In this document: positions 18,425 through 26,395 of the stretch, in pieces
How positions within the stretch are numbered: position 1 is the first letter of the stretch
How the letters are laid out: every line of letters begins with the position of its first letter
Virus record (IMG/VR): IMGVR_UViG_3300045912_000789
Coordinates: 107,910 to 171,909 of that record
Source: a virus
Strand: one strand, 5' to 3'
Length of the DNA stretch: 64,000 nt
The notes under the pieces: model-generated
What the model was told of the DNA's origin: nothing
Database searches by the model: none
Seen by the model: only the letters and a program-made list of their open reading frames with translations
Translations under genes and position numbers: made by a program

Positions 18425-18724
18425 ATGCCCGAGTTCCGCTACGACAACGTCGCGCGCGCCTTCGACGAGGAGCTGGAGAAGGAGATGCTCCAGCACTCGT
18501 CAGAGAAGGCGGCGAAGCACCAGCCGGAGCCCGAGTCGGGCATCCAGCGCATCGCCAAGGGCAAGACCCCGCTCGACGAGGTCAAGGCCATCATCGACGC
18601 CTCGCGCTCCAAGAGCGCCGCGCAAGAGGTCGCGGAGCATCGGGTTCGCGGGAAGCTCGCCGCTCTCCGCGACGGGCCGCGGGAGCAGGTCGAGCAGTTC
18701 ATCAACCTCGCGAAGAACGGCTGA
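18425..18724 (+). CDS. Small charged protein between sheath and tube
   Basis: 99 residues, ATG 9 bp after the sheath stop. Highly charged and helical (FDEELEKEMLQHSSEKAAKH near the start). The gap of 25 bp to the tube gene marks it as part of the tail operon. Function not recognised; possibly a tail assembly factor. Confidence 0.62.
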   Translation: MPEFRYDNVARAFDEELEKEMLQHSSEKAAKHQPEPESGIQRIAKGKTPLDEVKAIIDASRSKSAAQEVAEHRVRGKLAALRDGPREQVEQFINLAKNG

Positions 18725-18749
18725 CAGGTAGCCGGAACAGGAGATCAGC

Positions 18750-19457
18750 ATGGCCAGCTACGACAACTGGAAGCCGTACGAGGGCTACGTCCAGAGCGGG
18801 GGCGAAGGCCCCGGGATGGTGGACGGGCAGTTCCTCAGCGGCGCGTTCATGGGCATCTTCGCCGGTCCGCCGCGTCTCGCGTCGGTCGGCGGCGCGCTCA
18901 CGCTCGGGGCGGCGCTCTCCTCGCCGGCGACGGCGAGCCAGATCGTCTACCCGGTCGGCATCACGCAGAACATGAACCTCAGCCACAACCGGCAGTTCAG
19001 CCGGATCTTCGAGCTGGGGTCGGAGCGCAGCTACTTCATCTCGGGCCGCACCATCGGTCAGCTCGGGCTGTCGCGCGTGCTCTACCACGGGCCGAGCATC
19101 CTCCGGACGCTCTACGCCTACTACCAGGACCTCGTGCCGAACACGCTGGTGCCGAGCGTGTTCCCGAACGTCGGCGCCGGCGCGATGCCGAACCCGCACG
19201 ACGTCGTGATCCCGCCGGGCTACGAGAACTTCTACGCCAACCTGGCGTCGGACCTGTTCTCGCAGCCGATCGGTCTGCTCGTGGTGCTCAAGGACTCGAA
19301 CCTCGACACCTACGGCGCGTTCTACCTGGAGTCCTGCTACATCCCGAACCACACGTTCGCGACGGATGCGCAGGGCGTGATCATCCAGGAGTCGGTCGCG
19401 GTGCAGTTCGAGCTGCTGATCCCCATCGCGACGCGGAGCATCGAGCTGATCACCTGA
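18750..19457 (+). CDS. Tail tube protein
   Basis: 235 residues, SD CAGGAGA. Beta-rich with a flexible N-terminus (MASYDNWKPYEGYVQSGG) and a final strand (AVQFELLIPIATRSIELI), as expected for a tube protein of the gp19-like fold. It is the last gene of the rightward structural operon and comes shortly after the sheath, the usual order. A strong terminator follows. Family call is by context and character. Confidence 0.72.
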   Translation: MASYDNWKPYEGYVQSGGEGPGMVDGQFLSGAFMGIFAGPPRLASVGGALTLGAALSSPATASQIVYPVGITQNMNLSHNRQFSRIFELGSERSYFISGRTIGQLGLSRVLYHGPSILRTLYAYYQDLVPNTLVPSVFPNVGAGAMPNPHDVVIPPGYENFYANLASDLFSQPIGLLVVLKDSNLDTYGAFYLESCYIPNHTFATDAQGVIIQESVAVQFELLIPIATRSIELIT

Positions 19458-19478
19458 ACGGGTGCAAGAGAACGAACC

Positions 19479-19510
19479 AGAGCCCCGGGCGCTTCGGCAC
19501 CCGGGGCTCT
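19479..19510. terminator. Strong UUCG-loop terminator ending the structural operon
   Basis: Perfect 11-bp stem AGAGCCCCGGG/CCCGGGGCTCT, with an inner C(TTCG)G tetraloop. It lies between convergent genes and may work in both directions. Confidence 0.85.
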
Positions 19511-19559
19511 CGTCGTTCTAGGGGCATGACCACCCCTTACGAGGTGGGCCTGCCCGTCG

Positions 19560-19970
19560 TCAGGACTCCAGCTCGGCGATCCGCTTCTTCAGCTCCCGCT
19601 CCGACAGCTCGGAGAGCTTGCCGTCCTGCTTCTCGGCGAGGATCTGGAGGAGCTTCTCCTTCTCCTTCTTGTTCTCCGCGCGCCGCTTCGCGTCGGCCTC
19701 GTCGGCGAGCTTGACCTCGATGACGCGCTTGACGGTCTCCAGCGCCATCTCCAGCCGGACGTGGGCCGGGGTCTTGGCCGTCGACACGAAGCTCTCCTCG
19801 GTCGCGTCCTTGAACGCCTTGTTGGCGCTCTTCGCGATCGCGTCGAGGTTGAAGCTGTCGTTCGAGCGCAGCGGGACATCCCAGAGCTGTTCGACGTTCA
19901 GCTCTCCCTTCGCCGAGGCGAAGCGGAGCTTGTTGCGGGTGGCGTACTCGAAGAGGTTGATGTTGCTCAC
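19560..19970 (-). CDS. Conserved phage protein of unknown function
   Basis: 136 residues; ATG preceded by GGAGACAG on the minus strand. The N-terminus (NLFEYATRNKLRFASAKGEL) followed by VEQLWDVPL has the look of a small protein family common in large phages; the second half is a Lys/Glu-rich coiled coil (RRAENKKEKEKLLQILAEKQ). It lies downstream of the DUF2135-type gene with a 25-bp gap, so the two are probably co-transcribed. The molecular role is not known to me. Confidence 0.72.
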   Translation of the reverse strand: MSNINLFEYATRNKLRFASAKGELNVEQLWDVPLRSNDSFNLDAIAKSANKAFKDATEESFVSTAKTPAHVRLEMALETVKRVIEVKLADEADAKRRAENKKEKEKLLQILAEKQDGKLSELSERELKKRIAELES

Positions 19971-19995
19971 GATCTGTCTCCTTGTGTGTTGATGA

Positions 19996-22080
19996 TCAGG
20001 TGCCGACGTGGACGTTGAAGATGCGCTGCTTCTTGCCCTGCTGGGCGCGGACGAGGAACGTGTCCTTCTTGGTCGACGAGAAGCCCAGGCCGGCCAGATG
20101 CCCGTCCGTGGGTCGGCACTTGGTCTTGTCGCCGATGATCTCGAACACCTTCCGGTGCTCTTCGAGCCGCGGGTGGAGGAACTCGTTGTAGAACCCGCGC
20201 ATGTCTTCGTCGCTCTTCGCCCCCTCCAGGACGAAGAAGGTGTGCTTGTTCCCCACGGCGTTGTCGCCCCAGTAGTTCGGGCTGAGCATCACCGTGTTGA
20301 CCTTCACGTACCGCTCGGTCGTCAGGCCCCACTTCTCCTGCGAGATGTTGGCGGACGTGATGCCGGGATCGCCGGCCTCGACGCGCTCCACGACGCCGTT
20401 CTTCAGGTACAGCGTCACGACCGCGACGTCCTGTCGATTGCGGACCTGCTTGTTGTATGAGTAGTGCGTGAGCTTCCCCGCGTTCTCCACCTCGATGACG
20501 AACCCGGGGTTGTTGCTCTCGCGCTGGTTGTAGTTGTTCACGACGACCCGGTACGCGCCATCCGGCGGCTTGGCGGACCACACCACGTTCTCGACCGGCT
20601 CTCTCGTCTGGCCGCTGCCAGCGTTCATGTCGACGTCGAGCACGCCGCCGGTCCAGCCGCGCTTGTTCCCGAAGAAGATGTGCTCGTGCAGGCCTCGCAC
20701 CCCGCGACCCGCCGGCTCGTGGATGTGGATGTCCAGGTCGTCGTAGTTGAACCACGACAGCGAGACACGAAGGAGCGCGCTGTCGACCTTGCCGCCGGCC
20801 TTCTTCACGCGCTCCTTGATCGAGTCGGCGACGTTGCCACCGTAGGACCACGCGAAGTCGTTGCTCCAGCGGAAGAGCTGCTTGGGCTCCGGGTGCACCG
20901 GCGCCGTCAGAGCCATGAGGTTGCCGAGGTGCCGACCGGTGAAGAAGACCTCCATCGCCTGCGTCTCGGGGAGGACGCGGGTCATGAAGTCCTCGATCGA
21001 GATGTCCTCGGCGCGCTCCTCGTCCTTCGCGCTGCTCTGCTTCGTCTGGGCATGCTTCATGAGCACGTCGCCGATGCCGCCCTTCATCAGAGGCCGGGCG
21101 GCGCCGTCGACCCACAGCACGTCCTTCACCGACACGTCGCTCATGACGGCGAACCGGCGCTCCAGAGCGGGCTCCAGGCCCAGCGTCTCGATCGTTTCCA
21201 TCGCCTTCTTCACCATGCCGGGCGTGATGAGGGCGGTGGTCCGCTTGTAGTTCTGCGGGGCGACCTTCGTCTCGAAGCTGCGCACCGCACGCTCGATGTC
21301 CTGGCCCTCGGAGAGATCCTGGACGAGGGTGCCGATGACGGTGTTGCGGAACCGAGCAGCCGGGCTACCTGCGTTCGACCAGACGAAGAGGGAACGCTCG
21401 GCCGGCGAGAGATCGGTCGCCTGGTAGCGTCGCTGCATCTTCTGGAACTCGACGACCGCTCGCTTGTGCTCCTCGCCGCGGTAGAGGCTGTTGCTCTCGA
21501 TGAGCGAGAGCACCGTCTCGACGGCACCGTAGGAGAGCTCGACGAGCCCTCGCTCGAAGACCTGGACCGTCGTCCGGTAGTTGCCGCGATCGGTGTCTGG
21601 CAGGGCGGAGCGGAAGCCACGGGGGATCTCGCCCGTGTAGAAGTGATCCCAGGTCAGCGCCTTCTGCGACTCCTTGTCGAGCGAGCGGGTCTGCTGCGCT
21701 CCGAACTGCGTCTCGTTCTTCCCGACTCGGAAGATGTCGCGGATGCCTGCCGAGATCACGGCCTGCCGAAGCTCAGTCGCGACGATGCTGTACGGACCAG
21801 GCGCGCTCTCCGCGGCGCGGTCCCAGATGGTGATCACCTTCCCGTTCGAGATGGTGATCACGCTGCCGGCTCGGCGGATGAACTGCTTGCAGCACGAGCA
21901 GTCGTGCTCGGTGCGCTTCTTGAAGATCGGGTTGGTTCCTTCGGGGAAAGAGCTGAGGTACTTCGACCAGAGATCGTCCCCGTCCAGGTTGGCGACGAAG
22001 ACGGCGTTGATCTCGCCGTCCTTCGTGATGCGCTGGAAAGTGTCGGCGACGACGCGGGCGAACGCGGGGAAGTGGTTCAT
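19996..22080 (-). CDS. Large protein with C-terminal YfaP/DUF2135-like domain
   Basis: 694 residues. The start MNHFPAF is chosen for AGAAGGACC just upstream; a longer reading would run through a terminator. Residues about 435-530 show the YfaP/DUF2135 pattern: SLSWFNYDDLDIHIHEPAGR, GGVLDVDMNAGSG, EPVENVVW, and PDGAYRVVVNNYNQRE. This beta-sandwich occurs in TerY-type, von Willebrand-linked and phage proteins and is thought to bind ligands or partners. The N-terminal 400 residues are unrecognised; they include a C-x-CC motif at residues 61-64. A TATCAG promoter motif lies 46 bp upstream. Confidence 0.75.
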   Translation of the reverse strand: MNHFPAFARVVADTFQRITKDGEINAVFVANLDGDDLWSKYLSSFPEGTNPIFKKRTEHDCSCCKQFIRRAGSVITISNGKVITIWDRAAESAPGPYSIVATELRQAVISAGIRDIFRVGKNETQFGAQQTRSLDKESQKALTWDHFYTGEIPRGFRSALPDTDRGNYRTTVQVFERGLVELSYGAVETVLSLIESNSLYRGEEHKRAVVEFQKMQRRYQATDLSPAERSLFVWSNAGSPAARFRNTVIGTLVQDLSEGQDIERAVRSFETKVAPQNYKRTTALITPGMVKKAMETIETLGLEPALERRFAVMSDVSVKDVLWVDGAARPLMKGGIGDVLMKHAQTKQSSAKDEERAEDISIEDFMTRVLPETQAMEVFFTGRHLGNLMALTAPVHPEPKQLFRWSNDFAWSYGGNVADSIKERVKKAGGKVDSALLRVSLSWFNYDDLDIHIHEPAGRGVRGLHEHIFFGNKRGWTGGVLDVDMNAGSGQTREPVENVVWSAKPPDGAYRVVVNNYNQRESNNPGFVIEVENAGKLTHYSYNKQVRNRQDVAVVTLYLKNGVVERVEAGDPGITSANISQEKWGLTTERYVKVNTVMLSPNYWGDNAVGNKHTFFVLEGAKSDEDMRGFYNEFLHPRLEEHRKVFEIIGDKTKCRPTDGHLAGLGFSSTKKDTFLVRAQQGKKQRIFNVHVGT

Positions 22081-22125
22081 GTGGGTCCTTCTGTGTTCGG
22101 TGTGTTCGGTGGAACCTTTACATGA

Positions 22126-22134
22126 GCTGATAGG
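22126..22134 (-). promoter_or_regulatory. CCTATCAGC promoter-like motif
   Basis: One copy of the recurrent phage motif, 46 bp upstream of the DUF2135-type gene start and pointing at it. Confidence 0.5.
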
Positions 22135-22169
22135 AGAGATCGTGAATGACTCCGCGCCGATCACTGGAC

Positions 22170-22206
22170 AAACGAAAGCCCCGGGACGACGTCGCCGTCC
22201 CGGGGC
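22170..22206 (-). terminator. Terminator of the small RHH gene
   Basis: 11-bp perfect stem (GCCCCGGGACG/CGTCCCGGGGC) with a 7-nt loop. Read on the minus strand it is followed by TTTCGTTTG. Confidence 0.85.
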
Positions 22207-22247
22207 CTGCGCCTTACTGGCAGAGGCAGTAGCGCACGTCTGAGGCG

Positions 22248-22448
22248 CTACGCCGCGGCCCTCTTCGAGGACCGACTCGCCTTGGTCCTCTCGCGCTTCT
22301 CCTTCCTGCGCCACTTCCGCAGGGACGCCAGCCGGTTGTAGCCCGCCTCGATGAGGCGGTCGGTTGCCTCGGGGATGGTCAGACCCTCGCGGTTGGCCAG
22401 CTCGGCGACGTGGATGGTGGCTTCGTTCGAGACGCGGACGGTCTGCAT
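22248..22448 (-). CDS. Small ribbon-helix-helix-like DNA-binding protein
   Basis: 66 residues; ATG preceded by AGGAGA. Residues 1-45 fit a ribbon-helix-helix fold: a short strand MQTVRVSNEAT, a helix HVAELANREGL, a turn, and a helix PEATDRLIEAGYNRLASL. The tail is Lys/Arg-rich. RLASLRK resembles RLATLDK in the histone H1-like protein at 60568, so the two may share an ancestral domain. It has its own terminator. Likely a DNA-binding regulator or nucleoid protein; target unknown. Confidence 0.65.
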   Translation of the reverse strand: MQTVRVSNEATIHVAELANREGLTIPEATDRLIEAGYNRLASLRKWRRKEKRERTKASRSSKRAAA

Positions 22449-22524
22449 ACGGATTCTCCTGTGCCTGGGTGCGGTGTGGGCTGTCGCCCGGTGTGGTCCG
22501 CGCAGGAGCAGGCCGCATGCCAGC

Positions 22525-22572
22525 AAAAAGAACACGGCCAGAGGAGACCCGCGAGGGCCTCCCCGGACCGTG
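22525..22572 (-). terminator. Terminator of the AhpD-like gene
   Basis: On the minus strand, CACGG...CCGTG closes a long imperfect stem with an inner GGGGAG/CTCCTC pairing; TTCTTTTTG follows. Confidence 0.75.
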
Positions 22573-22577
22573 GAGGA

Positions 22578-23141
22578 TCAGCGGACGTAGCCGCGCTCGG
22601 CGATCATCTTGCCGGCGCGCAGCAGGCCCTCGTCCGAGCCGACGTCGGGGTTCAGGCCGGTGACGTACCGGTTGAACATCGAGAAGGCCGAGGCGATCAG
22701 CGCGGCGTCGTGGACCTCCTGGTCGGTCAGGCCCTCCGGGCGCTCGACGAGCGCGTGGTTGCCGATGTTGTAGGCGATCGACATCAGGCTGACGTCGCGC
22801 TTGCTCATCGGGAAGCTCATGGTCGCCAGCTCCTCGATCGGCCTGGCGTTCACGAACCCGCCGAGGAAACTGCTCGCCGCCCCGAAGGCGAAGAAGACGT
22901 CCTCGAAGCCCACCTTGCCGTCGAGCGCGACGAGCACGGCGGCGTGCGACTTCGCGCAGAACTCGCAGCCGTTGAACATCGAGACCGTGACCGCGATCAG
23001 CTCGCGCTCACGGCGGCTGAGCGAACCGGGCTCGACCATGAGGAACTGCGCCAGCTCGCGCAGGCGCCGGCCGGACTCCGGGTAGGTCTCCAGGAGACCG
23101 ATGATGCCGGGGAGGTTGTCGTTGATGTGGATCTTGCTCAT
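22578..23141 (-). CDS. AhpD-like (carboxymuconolactone decarboxylase family) peroxidase-related protein
   Basis: 187 residues; the start MSKIHIND is chosen for GAGGAGA 3-9 nt upstream. The AhpD active-site arrangement is intact: E47, C59, C62 and H66 reproduce the Glu-x11-Cys-x2-Cys-x3-His spacing of the AhpD proton-relay/disulfide centre (motif NGCEFCAKSH). AhpD itself reduces AhpC; this longer single-domain form matches the peroxidase-related enzyme branch. It would act in the cytoplasm against peroxides or disulfide stress. The gene stands alone between its own promoter motif and terminator, typical of an acquired accessory gene. Family call is firm; the substrate is unknown. Confidence 0.82.
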   Translation of the reverse strand: MSKIHINDNLPGIIGLLETYPESGRRLRELAQFLMVEPGSLSRRERELIAVTVSMFNGCEFCAKSHAAVLVALDGKVGFEDVFFAFGAASSFLGGFVNARPIEELATMSFPMSKRDVSLMSIAYNIGNHALVERPEGLTDQEVHDAALIASAFSMFNRYVTGLNPDVGSDEGLLRAGKMIAERGYVR

Positions 23142-23180
23142 GTGTTCTCCTCGGACGATCGTTGGTGATCGCCTCTTCAC

Positions 23181-23199
23181 ATGCTCATAGGGGCAAACG
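23181..23199 (-). promoter_or_regulatory. CGTTTGCCCCTATGAGCAT promoter-like motif
   Basis: One of the best copies of the recurrent phage motif, 40 bp upstream of the AhpD-like gene and just behind the terminator of the preceding minus-strand gene. Confidence 0.55.
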
Positions 23200-23208
23200 A
23201 AGGGCGGT

Positions 23209-23238
23209 TGCCTGGGGAGGCCGCAGCCTCCCCAGGCA
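23209..23238 (-). terminator. Terminator of the gene at 23244-23907
   Basis: Perfect 13-bp stem TGCCTGGGGAGGC/GCCTCCCCAGGCA with a 4-nt loop; on the minus strand CTTCGTTTG follows. Confidence 0.88.
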
Positions 23239-23243
23239 CCTGG

Positions 23244-23907
23244 TCAGCAGCCGAAGCGGCCGGTGCGGTTGTACTCGTTGTAGTGAGTCGGGTGGCCCAC
23301 GCCGTTCCGCTTCGCCTGCTCGATGGTGTCGACGTGCACGCGGAGCGGCGCCTTCGTGCGCATCACGCAGGCGCGCCGCGCGAGGCCCTCGATGGGCTGC
23401 GTGGGATCGTGGACGACCTCGCAGGGGCCGAGGATCTCCACGTGCCGGGAGACGAGCACCGCGCTCTTCTCCCAGTCGCCGTACTCGACGCTGGAGCGGT
23501 CCATGCGCAGGAGACGCGCGTCGCTGATCTTGCCGCTCTCCGGGATCTCGTAGATCTCGATCAGCGGCCAGTAGTTCTTGATCTCGCGGAGCTTCGAGTT
23601 CTCCTGGACCGTCTGCCCGCTCACCGCGATGGCGCGGTGCGCGGACGGCAGGACGATCACCTCGGTCTCGTACAGCTCGGGCAGCTTGGGCCGGGGCCAC
23701 GCCGCGAAGAGCTTGTCGAGCAGCGCGAGCCGGTCGCCGTAGCTCAGCTCGCGGTTCCCGTTGAGCTTCCGGATCTCGGCGTCGAGCTGGGGACCGGAGA
23801 GGACGATCTCGGTCTTCGTATCGGGCTTCACCAACGACGCGCCCTTCTTGGCGCGGCTTGCTGGTCTTCGTCTTGGTCGTGCGGGACACGGTCTGGGTCG
23901 TGGTCAT
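23244..23907 (-). CDS. Unknown protein with an apparent frameshift near its N-terminus
   Basis: The body (196 residues from a TTG at 23834) is a soluble mixed alpha/beta protein of no recognised family. The only good ribosome site, GAGGAGA, lies before an ATG at 23907 in another frame (MTTTQTVSRTTKTKTSK). Skipping one base around 23850-23857 joins that basic leader smoothly to RAKKGASLVKPDTKTE and the body. So either translation starts at TTG 23834, where AAGAAGG could serve as a weak site, or the gene contains a +1 shift or a one-base consensus error. Promoter motif upstream and terminator downstream define it as a single-gene unit. Confidence 0.55.
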
Positions 23908-23948
23908 GTTGCTCTCCTCGTTCGACGAGTCCATCTCGCCGATCAAGA

Positions 23949-23958
23949 GCTGATAGGG
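23949..23958 (-). promoter_or_regulatory. CCCTATCAGC promoter-like motif
   Basis: Recurrent phage motif 42 bp upstream of the ATG at 23907, supporting that ATG as the true start of the gene. Confidence 0.5.
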
Positions 23959-24002
23959 ATCCGCTTTCCCAGTTCGCGGCCTCTGGGCTATACTCGCGGG
24001 CG

Positions 24003-25793
24003 ATGGCTGCCCACAAGCTCCAAGGCCGGATGAAGCTCTACGGGTTCGAGATCTCGATCGAGAACGCGAAGGGCTCCGTGCGTCGGTGGTACGACCCTCA
24101 CGGCAAGGAGAAGGGCCACACCAAGATGCACTTCGACTACGGGTACATCCGTGGGACGAAGGGCACCGACGGTGATCACGTCGACGTCTACGTCGGGCCA
24201 AACCCGGAGTCCGATCGAGTCTTCATCGTGAACCAGATGAAGAAGCCACCGGTCGACACCGACGGCGCGTGGACGCGCTTCGACGAGCAGAAGGTGATGC
24301 TGGCGTTCAAGGACGCCGCCGCGGCCAAGGCCGCCTACCTCAAGCAGTACGACGATCCGCGCTTCTTCGGCGGGATGAAGGAGATGTCCGTGGACGACTT
24401 CAAGACGAAGGTCATGGCTCGCGAGAACCACGGCAAGAAAATCGCGCAGGACGCCGCCCGGCTTGGACGGCTCTACGCGGAGCTGAACCTGGCACGCCTC
24501 GCCGGCGACGAGCCCATCGTGATGCCGAAGCTCGCCAAGAGCGAGCTGCTGGGAGAGGGGACGCCTGGTATCAGCACGCTGCCGGCGATCACCAACTACG
24601 CTCAGGCCACGATGTCGAAGCAGGAGCGCAAGGAGGCCGACCGCGAGATGAAGACGTCGGGTCTCTCCCACACCCACGAGACGACCCGCGGGCTTTCCAG
24701 GAAGGCGATCACCGAAGGCAAGCGCGTCGAGGCCGAGCACACCGACGACCCCAACACGGCGCGCCAGATCGCGATCGATCATCTCCACGAAGACCCGCAA
24801 TACTACGAGAAGCTGAAGAAGGTGGAGAAGCACGCGGCCGACGACCGGGTGAGCCGCATCGCCGATCGGGTCGACGACGTCGGTCTGGCGATGCTCGGGG
24901 CTCCGAGCGCAGCGTACCTGACCGGCAGCGTGCTGAAGCGGCTGCCCAGCGCGAAGGCGCGCGCAGCGGGCGTCGGTCTCCAGCACGGGGTGGAGAAGCT
25001 CCGCGCCGGTGTCCACCACGGCGTCGAGGCCGCCGGGCTCGCGCTCGTCTCGCCGACCGTCTCGCATGCCATCGCGAGGAAGATCGACGAGAAGACGAAG
25101 AAGGCCAACGGCGACATGGCCCAGTACTTCATGGACCACCCGGAGAAGCTCAAGGAGAAGCAGGAGCGAGACCGGGCGAAGAAGGCCGAGCTGGAGAAGA
25201 TCGCCCAGAGCATCTTCTCCGACTACGAGTACAAGACCGAGAGCGAGAAGACCGCGATCATCGCGATGCTCGGTCGGATGGGCGGGCTCGCCAGCCGGGC
25301 GGGCAAGGCGGTGTCCGGTGGGGCTCGGGCGGCGACCGCCGCGGCGGGGCAGGCCGCCGGACGCGCCAGCTCGGGGCTCAGCTCGGCCGTCGCCCGCGCC
25401 GGCGACAAGCTCAAGGGCGGGTTCATCGCCGGCGAGCGCGGCGTCAGCCAGGCCGTCGGGGAGCGTGCAGCGCGCATGGCGCGGACCCCCGGCTCGGCCA
25501 TCTCGAAGGTCCCGGCGGTGACCCCGCCAGCCAGCGTGGCCAAGGGGGGCGTCCCGACCCCCGTCCCGACCACCACGGCGGCTCCTGCGGCCTCCGCAGC
25601 GGCTCCGAGGGGGTCGGGGAAGTGGAACCCCCTGAGCGCTCGAAACCTCGTCCTGGCCGGCGGTGGCGCCGCGCTGGGGCTCGGGGCGTACGGTGGCTAC
25701 AAGGGGATCCAGACGGCCTCGAACCTGCTCCAGACGCACCACGAGGCGCCGCTGGCGCCCCCGGGGTTCGCCGGTACCGGGCGGGTGTTCTAG
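24003..25793 (+). CDS. Polyvalent virion-type protein: InPase-like plus DUF5661-like domains
   Basis: 596 residues. Residues about 5-145 match the inorganic-pyrophosphatase-like domain known from phage polyvalent proteins: YGYIRGTKGTDGDHVDVYVG, then VFIVNQMK, FDEQKVMLAF, and a final FKTKV. Residues about 240-280 (EAEHTDDPNTARQIAIDHLH, then EDPQYYEKLKK) match the DUF5661-like helical unit. The last 200 residues are Ala/Gly/Pro-rich with a hydrophobic segment (LVLAGGGAALGLGAYGGY) like those of the head-module proteins. Polyvalent proteins are usually packaged and injected with the DNA; here that is inferred. There is no SD; a TATACT sits 8 bp before the ATG, so the mRNA may be leaderless. The stop is TAG. 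Confidence 0.8.
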   Translation: MAAHKLQGRMKLYGFEISIENAKGSVRRWYDPHGKEKGHTKMHFDYGYIRGTKGTDGDHVDVYVGPNPESDRVFIVNQMKKPPVDTDGAWTRFDEQKVMLAFKDAAAAKAAYLKQYDDPRFFGGMKEMSVDDFKTKVMARENHGKKIAQDAARLGRLYAELNLARLAGDEPIVMPKLAKSELLGEGTPGISTLPAITNYAQATMSKQERKEADREMKTSGLSHTHETTRGLSRKAITEGKRVEAEHTDDPNTARQIAIDHLHEDPQYYEKLKKVEKHAADDRVSRIADRVDDVGLAMLGAPSAAYLTGSVLKRLPSAKARAAGVGLQHGVEKLRAGVHHGVEAAGLALVSPTVSHAIARKIDEKTKKANGDMAQYFMDHPEKLKEKQERDRAKKAELEKIAQSIFSDYEYKTESEKTAIIAMLGRMGGLASRAGKAVSGGARAATAAAGQAAGRASSGLSSAVARAGDKLKGGFIAGERGVSQAVGERAARMARTPGSAISKVPAVTPPASVAKGGVPTPVPTTTAAPAASAAAPRGSGKWNPLSARNLVLAGGGAALGLGAYGGYKGIQTASNLLQTHHEAPLAPPGFAGTGRVF

Positions 25794-25841
25794 GCGGGGC
25801 GGGGCGGCCCCGAACGGGACGAGGGCCTCCACGCCTCGCTG

Positions 25842-26171
25842 CTATAGCTGAACCGGTCGGCGAAGCTCGGGCAGCCCCAGCTCCTCATCCGTGATCGGAT
25901 CTCCCAGCTCGTACCTCTCGATGAAGAGATTGACGAGCGGAGTCCACTGACCGGCTATCGTGGTGGTAGGCGAGATCACTCCGATGACGCCGAGTATGTC
26001 GGAGAGAGCGATCGACGCGTCTACACGTTCGGACTCGTTCTCCTTCGAGAAGATGTAGTTCGAGCCCCACAGGCCGGATGCTGTAGCAACCAAGAAAACG
26101 AGATGATCGCGGAACCCCGCCTGGCGCAGGTACTCGGCCTGCACCAGACGGGGCTCGAACTGATCACTCAC
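25842..26171 (-). CDS. Unknown small protein, last gene of a leftward operon
   Basis: 109 residues. Contains a moderately hydrophobic stretch (RDHLVFLVATASGLWGSNYI) that could be buried core rather than a membrane segment, and a Pro/Glu-rich C-terminus. Its start overlaps the end of the next upstream gene by 4 nt. No family recognised. Confidence 0.6.
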   Translation of the reverse strand: MSDQFEPRLVQAEYLRQAGFRDHLVFLVATASGLWGSNYIFSKENESERVDASIALSDILGVIGVISPTTTIAGQWTPLVNLFIERYELGDPITDEELGLPELRRPVQL

Positions 26172-26395
26172 CAGCGCTCCATCCAGCGGAGGAGGGACTG
26201 GTCGGCGATGAGCGCAGCGCGAGTCGCGAGCGCCTCGGCGGTTCCGGCTTCGATGAGGCCGCCCGGCTTGCCACTGCTCGGGCGGACCTGCAACAGCAGA
26301 ACCAGGGCGGTGTCGTAGCAGCGCTCCCAGTGGGCGCGCGCCTCGAACCGCTTGCTCTCGTCGAGGGCCTCGACCCTCTTCTTCACGGTCGTCAT
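26168..26395 (-). CDS. Unknown small helical protein
   Basis: 75 residues. The start at 26395 (MTTVKKRVEAL) is chosen because it overlaps the upstream stop as ATGA; the longer open frame is antisense-like filler. Mostly helical (FEARAHWERCYDTALVLLLQ). Member of the overlapping leftward gene chain. Not recognised. Confidence 0.58.
   Translation of the reverse strand: MTTVKKRVEALDESKRFEARAHWERCYDTALVLLLQVRPSSGKPGGLIEAGTAEALATRAALIADQSLLRWMERW

Noticed and set aside
14576-18724. 1382-codon open frame on the plus strand overlapping the sheath gene
   Set aside because: Out-of-register reading of high-GC coding DNA: Arg/Gly/His-rich filler over the well-supported neck protein and sheath. Only its last 99 codons (18425-18724) are a real gene.
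19526-20018. Plus-strand ORFs opposite the 19560-19970 gene
   Set aside because: The minus-strand protein has a conserved-looking N-terminus and good SD; plus-strand frames are Arg/Ser-rich shadows.
25843-25852. TGCTATAGCT as another promoter motif
   Set aside because: It lies at the 3' ends of two convergent genes with no gene start downstream on either strand.
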